A stretch of 40,621 nucleotides of DNA from Kitasatospora phosalacinea. Lineage in GTDB: Bacteria; Actinomycetota; Actinomycetes; Streptomycetales; Streptomycetaceae. Below the pieces are notes generated by a model, which saw only the letters and a program-made list of their open reading frames with translations, searched no databases and was not told where the DNA came from. This document shows, in pieces, positions 7,326 through 15,707 of the stretch. Within the stretch, counting starts at the first letter, position 1. The number at the start of each line of letters is the position of its first letter. The DNA is taken from contig NZ_JNWZ01000062.1 of assembly GCF_000716545.1 (NCBI RefSeq), positions 1 through 40,621 on the forward strand. Reading direction: 5' to 3'. The position numbers were made by a program, and so were the translations under genes.

Positions 7326-8507
7326 CTATTCGGCGCGCTGCGGCTGCGGGTAGGTGCGGCCCTTCCAGGCGGCGCCGCGTCCGCGCCAGTGCTGGACGGC
7401 GGAGTCGACCGTCATCAGCAGGTACAGCAGCGCGGTGAACGGCAGCAGCGGGGCCGCCGCGACGGGCTGCCCGTAGTAGCGGAGCATCGGCGCGTACGTC
7501 CCGGCCATCACGGCCCACCCGGCCAGCCCCGCCCCGGCGGTCCACCACGCCCCGGCCGCGGCCCCGGCCAGCGCGGCCGCCGGCGGCACCAGGTAGACCA
7601 GCGCCAGGCCCGCCACCGTGCCGGCCAGCAGCAGCGGCGAGTACCGGAGCTGGGCGTACGCGCTGCGCGAGACCATCCGCCACAGCGGGCCCAGGCCGGG
7701 GTAGGGGCGGACGGAGTCGACCAGGTCGGCGAGGCCGAGCCAGGTGCGGCCACCGGTCCGCTTGACCGCCCGGGCCAGTGACACGTCGTCGATGACGGCG
7801 CCGCGGATCGCCGCCACCCCGCCCGCCCGCTCCAGCGCGGCCCGCCGCACCAGCGAGCAGCCGCCGGCCGCGGCGGCCGTCCGGGCGCCGGGGCGGTTGG
7901 CACGGCGGAAGGGGTACAGCTGGGCGAAGAAGTACACGAACGCGGGGACGACCAGCCGTTCCCAGCCGCTCGCCACCCGCAGCCGGGCCATCTGCGAGAC
8001 CAGGTCCAGCCCGCCGCCCTCGCCCGCCGCGACCAGCGCCCGCAGCGAGCCCGGGCGGTGCGCGATGTCGGCGTCCGTCAGCAGCAGCCACTCGGCGTCG
8101 CCGGCCTGCTCGACGCCGTGCCGCAACGCCCACAGCTTGCCCGTCCAGCCCTCCGGCAGCGGCGGGGGAGTGGTCACCGCCAGCTCCAGCCCTCCGGTGC
8201 GCCCGGCCAGCTCCCGGGCCAGCTCCCCGGTGCCGTCGGTGCTGTGGTCGTCGACCAGCACCACCCGGGCCCGTCCCGGGTACTCCTGCGCGAGCAGGCT
8301 GGGCAGGGACACCGGCAGCACCCCGGCCTCGTCCCGGGCCGGCACCAGCACCACCACCGGCGGCCAGGCCGCCGGCTCGCCGCGGCCCCGGGGCAGCCGC
8401 TGGTCGGTGCGCCAGAACCCGCCGTGGCACACCGCCAACCACGCCCACACCACCAGCGACAGCACCGAGACCCACCACAGGACAGTCACCCGGGCAGTCT
8501 GCCCCAT
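7326..8507 (-). CDS. HpnB-like membrane glycosyltransferase (GT2)
   Basis: A 393-residue GT2 enzyme with an N-terminal membrane helix (about 8-27), the GT-A core and about four C-terminal hydrophobic segments. Core motifs are VPARDE (55-60), VDDHSTDGT (85-93), GWTGKLWAL (120-128), TDADI (144-148, the DxD site) and a later DDVSLARAVK. The GWTGKLWAL segment and the C-terminal membrane region resemble the HpnB group of hopanoid-associated glycosyltransferases. No other hopanoid gene is present here, so the substrate is uncertain; lipid or cell-surface glycosylation is the safe reading. ATG at 8507 follows a G-rich stretch; a GTG at 8489 is an alternative. Confidence 0.8.
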   Translation of the reverse strand: MGQTARVTVLWWVSVLSLVVWAWLAVCHGGFWRTDQRLPRGRGEPAAWPPVVVLVPARDEAGVLPVSLPSLLAQEYPGRARVVLVDDHSTDGTGELARELAGRTGGLELAVTTPPPLPEGWTGKLWALRHGVEQAGDAEWLLLTDADIAHRPGSLRALVAAGEGGGLDLVSQMARLRVASGWERLVVPAFVYFFAQLYPFRRANRPGARTAAAAGGCSLVRRAALERAGGVAAIRGAVIDDVSLARAVKRTGGRTWLGLADLVDSVRPYPGLGPLWRMVSRSAYAQLRYSPLLLAGTVAGLALVYLVPPAAALAGAAAGAWWTAGAGLAGWAVMAGTYAPMLRYYGQPVAAAPLLPFTALLYLLMTVDSAVQHWRGRGAAWKGRTYPQPQRAE

Positions 8508-8568
8508 CTGGCCCCCGCGACCCCCGAGGCGCGGCGGGAGCCCGCGGCCCGGCCGGTCCGGGCTGGCC

Positions 8569-8634
8569 GGTCAGGGTCGGTCGGAACGGGGAGGTCGGGG
8601 CCGGTCGGTCAGGGTCGGTCGGGACGGGGAGGTC
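8569..8634. repeat. 28-bp direct repeat abutting the racemase stop codon
   Basis: Copies at 8569-8596 and 8607-8634 differ at one base and have a 38-base period. The second copy ends exactly at the base before the stop codon of the minus-strand racemase gene. No coding potential is apparent. Confidence 0.8.
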
Positions 8635-9396
8635 TCAGACCCGGGCGTCCGCCGCCAGCAGCTCGCCCTGCGGGTAGGCCAGTGCCTCGGCGGCCAGCGA
8701 CGCCGGACGGCCGGAGTGCAGCACCGTCAGGGTTCCGCCGCCGGGGCGGGTGCCGGGGCCGAGGCGGCGCAGGGTCTGCGCGGCGATCGCGTCGGCCGAG
8801 CCGTGCAGCCGGACCGGGCCGGGGAGCGCGGCGGCGATCCGGTCGTCGATCAGCTCGTAGTGGGTGCAGCCCAGCACCACGTCGGTGGTGCCGACGGGGG
8901 TGCGGGCGGCGGCCGAGGCGACGGCGGCGGAGATCGCGGCCTGGTCGGCCCGTTCCACGGCTTCGGCCAGCTCCGGGCAGGCCACCTCGTGGACCCGCGC
9001 GGCCCCGCCGAACTCGGCGATCAGCCCGCGCTGGTAGGCGCTGCCGGTGGTCCGCGAGGTCGCCCAGATCGCCACCACCCCGCCGGACGCGGCGGCCGGC
9101 TTGATCGCGGGGACCGTCCCGACCACCGGCAGCCCGGGCTCGAACTCCGCCCGCAGGCGCGCCAGCGCGTGCACGGTGGCCGTGTTGCAGGCCACCACCA
9201 GTGCCTCCGGCCCGTGCGCCACGGCGGCCCGGGCGCAGGCCAGCGCGTGCTCGGTGATGTCCTCGGGCGTCCGCGGCCCCCACGGCATGCCGTCCGGGTC
9301 GCAGGAGACCACCAGGTCCGCGTCGGGCCGGGCCCGGCGGATCGCGGCGGCGGCGGCGAGCAGTCCGATTCCGGAGTCCACGAGGGCGATCTTCAC
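8635..9396 (-). CDS. murI: Glutamate racemase-like protein (MurI/Asp-Glu racemase superfamily)
   Basis: A 253-residue cofactor-independent racemase that would interconvert L- and D-glutamate for peptidoglycan. The three family signatures are present: DSGIG near the N-terminus (canonical DSGVGG), ACNTAT with the first catalytic cysteine, and LGCTHYEL with the second. GTG at 9396 is chosen because TAGAGT lies 8 nt before it with no Shine-Dalgarno, suggesting a leaderless start at MKIALVDSG; GTG at 9402 is the alternative. No other peptidoglycan gene is adjacent. Actinomycetes often carry several racemase homologues, so this may be a paralogue rather than the essential copy. Confidence 0.85.
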   Translation of the reverse strand: MKIALVDSGIGLLAAAAAIRRARPDADLVVSCDPDGMPWGPRTPEDITEHALACARAAVAHGPEALVVACNTATVHALARLRAEFEPGLPVVGTVPAIKPAAASGGVVAIWATSRTTGSAYQRGLIAEFGGAARVHEVACPELAEAVERADQAAISAAVASAAARTPVGTTDVVLGCTHYELIDDRIAAALPGPVRLHGSADAIAAQTLRRLGPGTRPGGGTLTVLHSGRPASLAAEALAYPQGELLAADARV

Positions 9397-9404
9397 GAGC
9401 ACCG

Positions 9405-9410
9405 ACTCTA
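9405..9410 (-). promoter_or_regulatory. -10 box of the leaderless racemase gene
   Basis: Minus-strand TAGAGT with 8 nt to the GTG at 9396. It decides between the two possible GTG starts, since only 2 nt separate it from the upstream GTG at 9402. Confidence 0.45.
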
Positions 9411-9590
9411 CCCCGTGCGCCCGGACGGGCCCCGGCCCGTTCCCCCGCCGCCGGTACCGGACGCGCCGCCGGACCTGTCGGACCTCGCCGGACCCCGGCG
9501 TCCCGGGCCTGCTCCGTCCGACTGACGGTACGACCGGCCGGTGCGCGTGTCCCGGCCCGGCGGCGGCGCGTCCGCAGAGGCTTGGGCGTC

Positions 9591-10814
9591 ATGGGACAGC
9601 TGACCGCATCGAACGAACGGGTGCCGGCCGACGACCGGGTGCCGGGCACGGCGTACACCAACCTGGTGGTCGCCACCATCGGCTTCGCACTGACCTTCTG
9701 GGCGTGGAACCTGATCGCCCCGCTGGCGGGCGAGTTCAACAAGACGCTGCACATGACGTCGTTCGCCCAGTCCTTCCTGGTCGCCGTCCCGGTGATCGTC
9801 GGCTCGCTGGGCCGCGTCCCGGTCGGCGCGCTCACCGACCGCTTCGGGGCCCGGCTGATGTTCCCGCTGATGTCGGCGCTGACCATCGTCCCGGTGCTGC
9901 TGCTGATCCCGGCCCGCGGCTCGTACGGGGCGCTGCTGGCCGTCGGGTTCTTCCTCGGACTCGGCGGCACCACCTTCGCGATCGGCGTGCCGCTGGTGAA
10001 CTCCTGGTTCCCGCCGAGCAAGCGCGGCCTGGGCATCGGGGTGTTCGGCATGGGCATGGGCGGCGTCGCGCTGTCCGGCTACTTCACCCCCCGGCTGTGG
10101 AAGCACGGCCACGACCTGCCGTTCTGGGTGATGGCCATCGCCCTGGCCGCCTACACCGTGGTCTCCTTCCTGCTGCTGCGCGACCGTCCCGACCGGGTGG
10201 TCCCGACCGCCTCGCTGGCCTCCCGGCTCGGCGAGGCCGGGCGGCTGCGGGTGACGTGGGAGCTGTCCGCGCTGTACGCGATCGGCTTCGGCGGCATCGT
10301 CGCGTTCGGCGTCTACCTGCCGACGTACCTGAAGACCTGGTACGAGCTGTCCGCGACCGACGCCGGCACCAAGGCCGCCGGGTTCGCCCTGGTCACGGTC
10401 GTCTTCCGACCGTTCGGCGGCTGGCTGTCGGACCGCGTCCACCCCGCCGTGGTGACCTGCTGGGCGCTGGGGGTCACCGCGCTGTTCGCCATCGTGCAGG
10501 CCTTCGACCCGGACCTCAGCCCGGTCGGCACCATCGCCTTCATGGTGATGGCGGCCGGCCTCGGCACCACCAGCGGCTCGGTGTTCGCCCTGGTCGCCCA
10601 GGTCACCCCGGTCGCCCAGGTCGGCTCGGTGACCGGCATCGTCGGTGCCGTCGGCGGCCTCGGCGGGTTCGTCCCGCCGCTGGTGATGGGCGCCATCTAC
10701 AGCGCCAAGGGCAGCTACTCGATCGGCTTCATGCTGCTCTCCGACCTCGCCCTGGCCGGCGCCGTCTACGCCATCGGCCGGATGCGCGGCATCCGCCCCA
10801 CCACCACCGCCTGA
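9591..10814 (+). CDS. narK: NarK-type nitrate/nitrite MFS transporter
   Basis: A 407-residue major-facilitator protein of the nitrate/nitrite porter family with twelve hydrophobic segments. The family's glycine-rich signatures are clear: GLGGTTFAIGVPLVNSWFP followed by GMGMGG in TM5, and GAVGGLGGFVPP in TM11. TM2-3 has the loop GALTDRFGARL. ATG at 9591 is preferred over the in-frame TTG at 9582 because the AGAGG upstream is 11 bases from the ATG but only 2 from the TTG. No nitrate or nitrite reductase genes are adjacent. A 27-base duplication copies the last codons and stop into the 3' flank, and a 28-bp hairpin follows. Confidence 0.88.
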   Translation: MGQLTASNERVPADDRVPGTAYTNLVVATIGFALTFWAWNLIAPLAGEFNKTLHMTSFAQSFLVAVPVIVGSLGRVPVGALTDRFGARLMFPLMSALTIVPVLLLIPARGSYGALLAVGFFLGLGGTTFAIGVPLVNSWFPPSKRGLGIGVFGMGMGGVALSGYFTPRLWKHGHDLPFWVMAIALAAYTVVSFLLLRDRPDRVVPTASLASRLGEAGRLRVTWELSALYAIGFGGIVAFGVYLPTYLKTWYELSATDAGTKAAGFALVTVVFRPFGGWLSDRVHPAVVTCWALGVTALFAIVQAFDPDLSPVGTIAFMVMAAGLGTTSGSVFALVAQVTPVAQVGSVTGIVGAVGGLGGFVPPLVMGAIYSAKGSYSIGFMLLSDLALAGAVYAIGRMRGIRPTTTA

Positions 10815-10852
10815 ACCGCGCCCCGACGCCGCACCGCCTGAACCGCGCCCCG
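10805..10852 (+). repeat. 21-bp direct repeat spanning the narK stop codon
   Basis: The last codons and TGA of narK with their flank (10805-10825) are repeated at 10832-10852 with a 27-base period and no mismatch. The second copy carries a spare TGA and runs into the terminator's left arm. Confidence 0.85.
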
Positions 10853-10910
10853 TGCGCGTACGAGGCCCGCACCCCCGGTCCCGGGGTGCGGGCCTCGTAC
10901 GCGCACGGGG
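10848..10910. terminator. Strong bidirectional terminator (28-bp perfect stem)
   Basis: Bases 10848-10875 are the exact reverse complement of 10883-10910, leaving a 7-base loop. The hairpin lies between the convergent narK and deacetylase genes; its right end is 2 bases from the deacetylase stop. Confidence 0.9.
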
Positions 10911-10912
10911 TG

Positions 10913-11926
10913 TTACGCCTGCGCCCCCAGCAGCCGCTGCACCGCCGGCTCCAGGCCGGACAGGATGGTGTCGAACCGGCGCGTCGAGGTGGTCGAGTCG
11001 ACCTGCAGGCGGCTGATCCGCAGCGGGTGCCCGGGCAGCCGGGGGCCCAGCCGATGGTCGGACAGGAAGCCCAGCCGGTAGCCGAGCCGGCGCAGCACCG
11101 CGTCCGCCCGCTCGTCGAAACCGCCGTCCGGGTAGGCGAACGCCGTCGGGGCCTCGCCCAGCCAGCCGGTCAGCGCCCGGTGCGCGCCGACGATCTCCGC
11201 GTGCACCGTCGCCTCGTCGCAGCGCCGCAGCGAGGGGTGGCCCAGGGTGTGGTTGCCGACCGAGACGTCCGCCTCCCGCAGCACGCGCAGGTCCTCCGGG
11301 CGCAGCTGCTCCTGGGCCGGCGGGCGGCGGTGCGCGGAGACCCGCAGCTCGGCCAGGCTGCGCCGGCGGTCCGGGTCCGGCATCGCCTTGAGCAGCGCCA
11401 GCACCCGCTCCGGGGCGCCACCGCCGGGCAGCATCCGGGCCCGGCCGCCGTGGCGGGCCAGGAACGCCGCCTCGTGCCACCAGAACGGCTTCTCGGTGCC
11501 GACCAGCTCCGCGATCACGAACGCGGCCGCCGGGATCCGCCGGGCCACCAGCTCCGGCAGGGCGTGCCGCAGCACCGTGCGGTCCGGGTCGTCGAAGGTC
11601 ACCAGCACCGAGCGCGGCGGCAGCGGCCGCCCCTCGGCCAGCGAGCGCTCCACGTCCCGCACCGACACCGGGGTGGCCAGCCGCCGCAGCCGGTCCAGCT
11701 GGGCGCCGAACGAGGCCGGCTCGGTGATCCCGTGGTACGCCAGCACGGCCAGGCGCTGCGCGGCGCGGGCCCGGAACAGCGGCTGGGCGGGGCTGAAGCG
11801 CAGCCAGCTCCCCCGGTCCCGCCCCCGCCCCCGGGACAGGCCCGGGGCCGCCGTCGAGCCGGAGGACGGGACGGCGTGCTGGGGCGGGGCGCAGACGGCA
11901 GCGGCGGCGGTGGTGGCGTACGACAC
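10913..11926 (-). CDS. Polysaccharide deacetylase (NodB fold), variant first motif
   Basis: A 337-residue NodB-homology protein. Recognisable motifs are VLAYHGI (61-67), TFDDPDR (110-116) in place of canonical TFDDG, the zinc-site HTLGHPS, and FAYPDGGFDERA near the end. The DD pair and both zinc histidines are retained, so activity is plausible, but the glycine after DD is replaced by Pro-Asp. No signal peptide is obvious; the first 55 residues are Ala/Gly/Arg-rich and probably disordered. GTG at 11926 is supported by GAGGGGGGAA just upstream. It converges on narK through a long terminator and is divergent from the small membrane-protein gene. Confidence 0.85.
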   Translation of the reverse strand: MSYATTAAAAVCAPPQHAVPSSGSTAAPGLSRGRGRDRGSWLRFSPAQPLFRARAAQRLAVLAYHGITEPASFGAQLDRLRRLATPVSVRDVERSLAEGRPLPPRSVLVTFDDPDRTVLRHALPELVARRIPAAAFVIAELVGTEKPFWWHEAAFLARHGGRARMLPGGGAPERVLALLKAMPDPDRRRSLAELRVSAHRRPPAQEQLRPEDLRVLREADVSVGNHTLGHPSLRRCDEATVHAEIVGAHRALTGWLGEAPTAFAYPDGGFDERADAVLRRLGYRLGFLSDHRLGPRLPGHPLRISRLQVDSTTSTRRFDTILSGLEPAVQRLLGAQA

Positions 11927-12270
11927 GGTTCCCCCCTCGGTCGCCGGCAAGCGGCGTGGCGGTACCGTCGGCAGGCGGAGCCCGGCCTCCGACCCCGGGT
12001 GCGGCGGCTCCGCACCCGAGTGATCTAGCCCGCGGCGGACACTCCCTAGCCCGCACGTCGGACGGCTCCTGGATCGCTCAATGTAGTGGAGACCCACGAC
12101 GTCCCGGGATGGTTGTACGCCGGACGGCGAGATTTCGCGGGCGGTCCGGAAACGGCCCGGAAGGGGCCCGGCGGCGCTTGCGGACGGGCGGGTCCGGGGG
12201 GCCGGAACGGGCCCGGCGGGGGGCCGGAGGACTGTGGCCCGCTTCCCCGCGCCGGGTTACCGTGGAGGGC
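11927..12270. other. Divergent intergenic region upstream of the deacetylase
   Basis: About 340 bases with no credible gene. On the minus strand, GCGGGCTAG occurs twice around 12020-12055, giving two TANNNN boxes that could be promoter elements for the deacetylase. The plus half holds the leaderless promoter of the small membrane protein at its end. Confidence 0.45.
12258..12263 (+). promoter_or_regulatory. -10 box of the small membrane-protein gene
   Basis: TACCGT ends 7 nt before the ATG at 12271. The intervening GGAGGG touches the start codon too closely to be an ordinary ribosome binding site, so a leaderless transcript is likely. Confidence 0.45.
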
Positions 12271-12531
12271 ATGGCAGACACCCGAAGTGACCGCGCCGCT
12301 ACCCGCTGGTCCGCGCTGTTCGGCGGCTGCGCCCTCCGCCGCCACCAGCCGCTGCTGGCCCTGCTCGGCGTGGTCTGCGTGGGGACGGGCATCGCGGTGG
12401 CGGTGCTGGTCCCGGAGACCGACGGCCCGGCCTGGGTGATGGCGGTGGCCGGCTGCCTGGCCGCCGGGGTGCTGCTGCTGGTCCGGATCGGCATCGCCCT
12501 GCTCCGCCCGGGCGGCGGCGCCACCCCCTGA
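12271..12531 (+). CDS. Small two-helix membrane protein, unknown function
   Basis: An 86-residue protein with two hydrophobic segments (about 29-47 and 54-76) separated by VPETDGPAW, a short basic N-terminus and a Gly/Pro tail. I do not recognise a family. Codon third positions are almost all G or C, in keeping with neighbouring genes, which supports it being real. It lies between a divergent deacetylase and a second deacetylase operon on its own strand, so a link to cell-envelope glycan assembly is possible but unproven. It is followed by a 41-base-period duplication. Confidence 0.65.
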   Translation: MADTRSDRAATRWSALFGGCALRRHQPLLALLGVVCVGTGIAVAVLVPETDGPAWVMAVAGCLAAGVLLLVRIGIALLRPGGGATP

Positions 12532-12562
12532 TCCGCGGGCCGGGCCGGCGACCTCCGACCGC

Positions 12563-12634
12563 CCGACCGCCCGGCAACGGTCCGACCGCCCGCTGGCCGC
12601 CCGCCGACCGCCCGGCAACGGTCCGACCGCCCGC
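12563..12634. repeat. 31-bp direct repeat after the small membrane-protein gene
   Basis: Identical 31-base copies at 12563-12593 and 12604-12634 (41-base period), built from GACCGCCCGGCAACGGTC and flanks. They begin 31 bases after the stop codon. Confidence 0.85.
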
Positions 12635-12742
12635 CGACCGGAAAACGTCCCGCAAAGGGACAGGACCGGTCGGACCGGCTGATTTTCGGCCTACCTCCGC
12701 ACTTCTTTCACGTTTCGGGGGCAACAGCCCCACAGTTCCCCC

Positions 12743-12748
12743 TACTGT
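12743..12748 (+). promoter_or_regulatory. Possible -10 box for the second glycan operon
   Basis: TACTGT fits TANNNT and sits in a locally AT-richer patch 74 bases before the deacetylase ATG. No clear -35 hexamer is visible. A small GGGGC/GCCCC hairpin lies just upstream. Confidence 0.3.
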
Positions 12749-12822
12749 GATTCGCATCGCCCGCGGCAGCCGCGGGCCGGGGGAGTCACAGGTCCGGTGC
12801 GGGGGCACCGCGAGGGGGATCC

Positions 12823-13650
12823 ATGGCGAACAGCGCCGCCCAGGCCGGGGGCATCCGGACCAAGGTCAAGCAGCAGCTGGCCCGCGCCGCGGGCCGGGTG
12901 CCCGGCGAGGGCGCCACCGTCCTCATCTACCACCGGGTCGGCGGCGGCACCGGCGACGAGCTCGACCTCGCCACCGCCGACTTCACCGCCCAGGCGGACC
13001 TGCTCGCCGAACTGCCGCCCGGCCGGGTGGTCCCCCTGGACACCGCCACCGACCGCCTCGCCGCCGGCCTGCGCACCCCCAGCACCGTCCTCACCTTCGA
13101 CGACGGCTTCGCCGACACCTACGAGACCGCCTGGCCGCTGCTCAGGGAACGCGGCCTGCCGTTCACCGTCTACCTGGCCAGCGGCATGGTCGGCGCCCCG
13201 ATGCGCTGGGAGGGCTCCACCGCCAAGGGCGCCCCCGCCACCGGCCTCAGCTGGGAGCAGCTGCGCGAGATGACCGACTCCGGGCTGTGCACCGTCGCCA
13301 ACCACACCCGCAGCCACGCCCGCCCCGAACTGCTCACCACCGCCGAACTCGACTCCTGCGGCGACGACGTCGAGGAGCACCTCGGCACCCGCCCCCGGCA
13401 CTTCGCCTACACCTGGGGCCGCCCCGTCCCGCACATGGACGCCGCGCTGCGCGCCCGCTTCCGCACCTGCGCCACCGGCCAGGTCGGCCGGAACCTGCCC
13501 GGCTACGACCCGGTCCGCTTCCACCGCGTCCCGGTCCGCCGGACCGACCCGATCGACTTCTTCCGGGCCAAGCTGTACGGCCGGCTCGTCCCGGAGCGCG
13601 CCTACGCCCGGATCGTCGCCACCGCGAAGGCGGTGGGCGCCGGTGCCTGA
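12823..13650 (+). CDS. Polysaccharide deacetylase (NodB fold), canonical motifs
   Basis: A 275-residue NodB-homology protein that would remove N- or O-acetyl groups from a glycan or a lipid-linked intermediate. VLIYHRV, TFDDGFADTY (91-100, with the catalytic Asp and metal Asp) and the zinc-site NHTRSHARPEL are all intact, followed by FAYTWG. No signal peptide or membrane segment is visible, suggesting cytoplasmic action on a precursor. ATG at 12823 follows GAGGGGG. Its 3' end overlaps the GT4 gene by 8 bases, so the two are co-translated. Confidence 0.9.
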   Translation: MANSAAQAGGIRTKVKQQLARAAGRVPGEGATVLIYHRVGGGTGDELDLATADFTAQADLLAELPPGRVVPLDTATDRLAAGLRTPSTVLTFDDGFADTYETAWPLLRERGLPFTVYLASGMVGAPMRWEGSTAKGAPATGLSWEQLREMTDSGLCTVANHTRSHARPELLTTAELDSCGDDVEEHLGTRPRHFAYTWGRPVPHMDAALRARFRTCATGQVGRNLPGYDPVRFHRVPVRRTDPIDFFRAKLYGRLVPERAYARIVATAKAVGAGA

Positions 13651-14830
13651 GCAGCTCCCCCTCCGCCTGCGCGGCGAGGGCGGCCGCCCGCTGCGGGTCG
13701 CCCACCTCACCACCGTCGACATGTCGCTGCACCTGCTGCTCGCCACCGAACTCACCGTCGACGTCGAGCAGGGCCTGCACACCTACGGCATCAGCGCGCC
13801 CGGCCCCTACCTGGAGCGGATCGAACGGATCGGCGTCCGGCACCGGCCGCTGCCCTCGCTCACCCGCGCCTGGCAGCCGCGCGCCGACCTCGCCGCCGCC
13901 CGCGAACTGCTCGCCGCGCTGCGCGAGATCCGCCCCGACGTGCTGCACACCCACAACCCGAAGACCGGCGTGCTCGGACGCGTCCTGGGCCGGCTCGCCC
14001 GCGTCCCCGTGGTGGTCAACACCTGCCACGGCCTGTGGGCGCAGGCCCACGACCCGCTCGCCAAACGGCTCGCCGTGCTCGGCGCCGAGGCGCTGGCCGC
14101 CCGCTTCTCGCACGCCGAGCTCTACCAGAACGCCGAGGACCGCGCCACGCTCGCCAAGTGGGGCGTCCCCGCCTGGTGTTCGCGCGTCGTCGGCAATGGC
14201 GTCAACCTCGACCGCTTCCCCGCCCCCGGCCCCGCCAGGGACGCCCTGCGCGCCCGGCTGCGCACCGAACTCGGCCTCGCCGAGGACGAGTTGCTGGTCG
14301 GTGGAGTCGGCCGCCGGGTCGCCGAGAAGGGCATCCGGGAGTACGCCGAAGCCGCCCGCGCGCTGGCCGGCAAGGCCCGCTTCGTCTGGATCGGCCCCGA
14401 CGACCCCGACAAGCCCGACGCCCTGCGCGCCGCCGAGGCCGGCCTCGAGTTCCTCGGCGCCCGCGACGACATGCCCGCCGTGTACGCCGCGCTCGACGTC
14501 TTCGTCCTCCCCTCCTACCGGGAGGGCTTCTCCCGCTCCGGCATGGAGGCCGCCGCCAGCGGCCTGCCCATGCTGCTCAGCGACATCCGCGGCTGCCGCG
14601 AGATCGGCACCCACGGCCGGCACCTGCTGCTCGCCCCGGCGGCCGACGCCGCCGCCCTGACCACCGCGCTCGACCGGCTCCTCACCGAGCCCGGCCTGCG
14701 GATACGCCTGGGCGCGGCGGCCCGCCGCCGCGCCCTCGACCAGTTCGACCAGCGCGCGGTCGCCCGGGTCTCGCTGGAGACCTACGCCGCCGTCGCCCGC
14801 CGACGCGGGCTGCGCTGGAGCACCGACTGA
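13643..14830 (+). CDS. GT4-family glycosyltransferase
   Basis: A 395-residue GT-B glycosyltransferase. VAHLTTVDMSLHLLLATEL and DVLHTHNPKTGVLGR are typical of the acceptor domain of WcaL/PglA/Cap1E-type enzymes, and the C-terminal domain contains VGGVGRRVAEKG and the donor motif EGFSRSGME, a full E-x7-E. The LHTHNPKTG motif is common in transferases acting next to a PglC/WcaJ-type initiator, and such an initiator is encoded 93 bases downstream. GTG at 13643 overlaps the deacetylase gene. It probably adds the second sugar of the lipid-linked unit. Confidence 0.88.
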   Translation: MPEQLPLRLRGEGGRPLRVAHLTTVDMSLHLLLATELTVDVEQGLHTYGISAPGPYLERIERIGVRHRPLPSLTRAWQPRADLAAARELLAALREIRPDVLHTHNPKTGVLGRVLGRLARVPVVVNTCHGLWAQAHDPLAKRLAVLGAEALAARFSHAELYQNAEDRATLAKWGVPAWCSRVVGNGVNLDRFPAPGPARDALRARLRTELGLAEDELLVGGVGRRVAEKGIREYAEAARALAGKARFVWIGPDDPDKPDALRAAEAGLEFLGARDDMPAVYAALDVFVLPSYREGFSRSGMEAAASGLPMLLSDIRGCREIGTHGRHLLLAPAADAAALTTALDRLLTEPGLRIRLGAAARRRALDQFDQRAVARVSLETYAAVARRRGLRWSTD

Positions 14831-14923
14831 CCGCGTCCGGAACCAGGACCACACCGCCGCCCGCGCCGAGCAGCCCGAAGCGCGTCCACAACACCACAAC
14901 GCACCAAACCAGTTGGGGGAGAT

Positions 14924-15598
14924 ATGAAGCGAGGGGGGGACCTCGCGGTCACCGCGCTGGCCGGGATCATCGCCGTCCCGCTCGGCCTGCTGATCGCCCT
15001 CCTGATCCGCGCCACCATGGGCGGACCGGTGATCTTCCGACAGACCCGCTCCGGCCGGCACGGCCAGGAGTTCCGCATCCTCAAGTTCCGCACCATGCGC
15101 GACAAGCACTACGAGGACGAACCCGACGCCCCGCGCATCACCCGCCTCGGCGCGCTGCTGCGCAAGACCAGCCTGGACGAACTCCCGCAACTGTGGAACG
15201 TCGTCCGCGGCGACATGGGCGTCATCGGCCCGCGCCCCACCCTGCCCGAGCAGGTCGCCCACTACTCCGACCGCCAGCGCGGCCGCCTCGCCCTGCGCCC
15301 CGGCCTCACCGGCTGGGCCCAGGTCCGCGGCCGCAACTCCATCACCTGGCCCGAACGCATCGAACTCGACCTCTGGTACATCGAGCACCGCAGCCTGGCG
15401 CTCGACCTGCGCATCCTCGCCCTCACCGTGAGGACGCTGCTGCGCCCCACCGGCATCACCGCCGCCGGCGGCGTCAACCCCGGCTTCCCGGTCCCGGCCC
15501 ACGCCGAGGCGCCCGCCCCGGCCGCGCCCCGGATCGTGCTGCCCCGGCAGGCCGCCGCGGCCGGGCCCCGACTGGCCCGGGAGGAACTGCGCGGCTGA
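14924..15598 (+). CDS. Phosphoglycosyl transferase (PglC/WcaJ-type initiating sugar transferase)
   Basis: A 224-residue monotopic phosphoglycosyl transferase of the short, PglC-like form, which moves a phospho-sugar from a UDP-sugar to undecaprenyl phosphate. One N-terminal hydrophobic segment (7-30) precedes FRQTRSGRHGQEFRILKFRTM. The catalytic Asp-Glu dyad is in SLDELPQLWNV (Asp85-Glu86), followed by GDMGVIGPRP and RPGLTGWAQVRGRN. The C-terminal ~40 residues are an Ala/Pro-rich extension. The Shine-Dalgarno is GGGGGAG before ATG 14924. It commits the pathway to an undecaprenyl-linked glycan or glycoconjugate. Confidence 0.93.
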   Translation: MKRGGDLAVTALAGIIAVPLGLLIALLIRATMGGPVIFRQTRSGRHGQEFRILKFRTMRDKHYEDEPDAPRITRLGALLRKTSLDELPQLWNVVRGDMGVIGPRPTLPEQVAHYSDRQRGRLALRPGLTGWAQVRGRNSITWPERIELDLWYIEHRSLALDLRILALTVRTLLRPTGITAAGGVNPGFPVPAHAEAPAPAAPRIVLPRQAAAAGPRLAREELRG

Positions 15599-15707
15599 AC
15601 CGGGCGCGACGGTTCGCCCCGGCCGGGCGGCAGCGGGCGACCGCGGCCGCCCGGCCGAGTACTTTTGACCCGCCATCAGGAGAACGGCGCAGGACGGAGA
15701 ACGGCGC

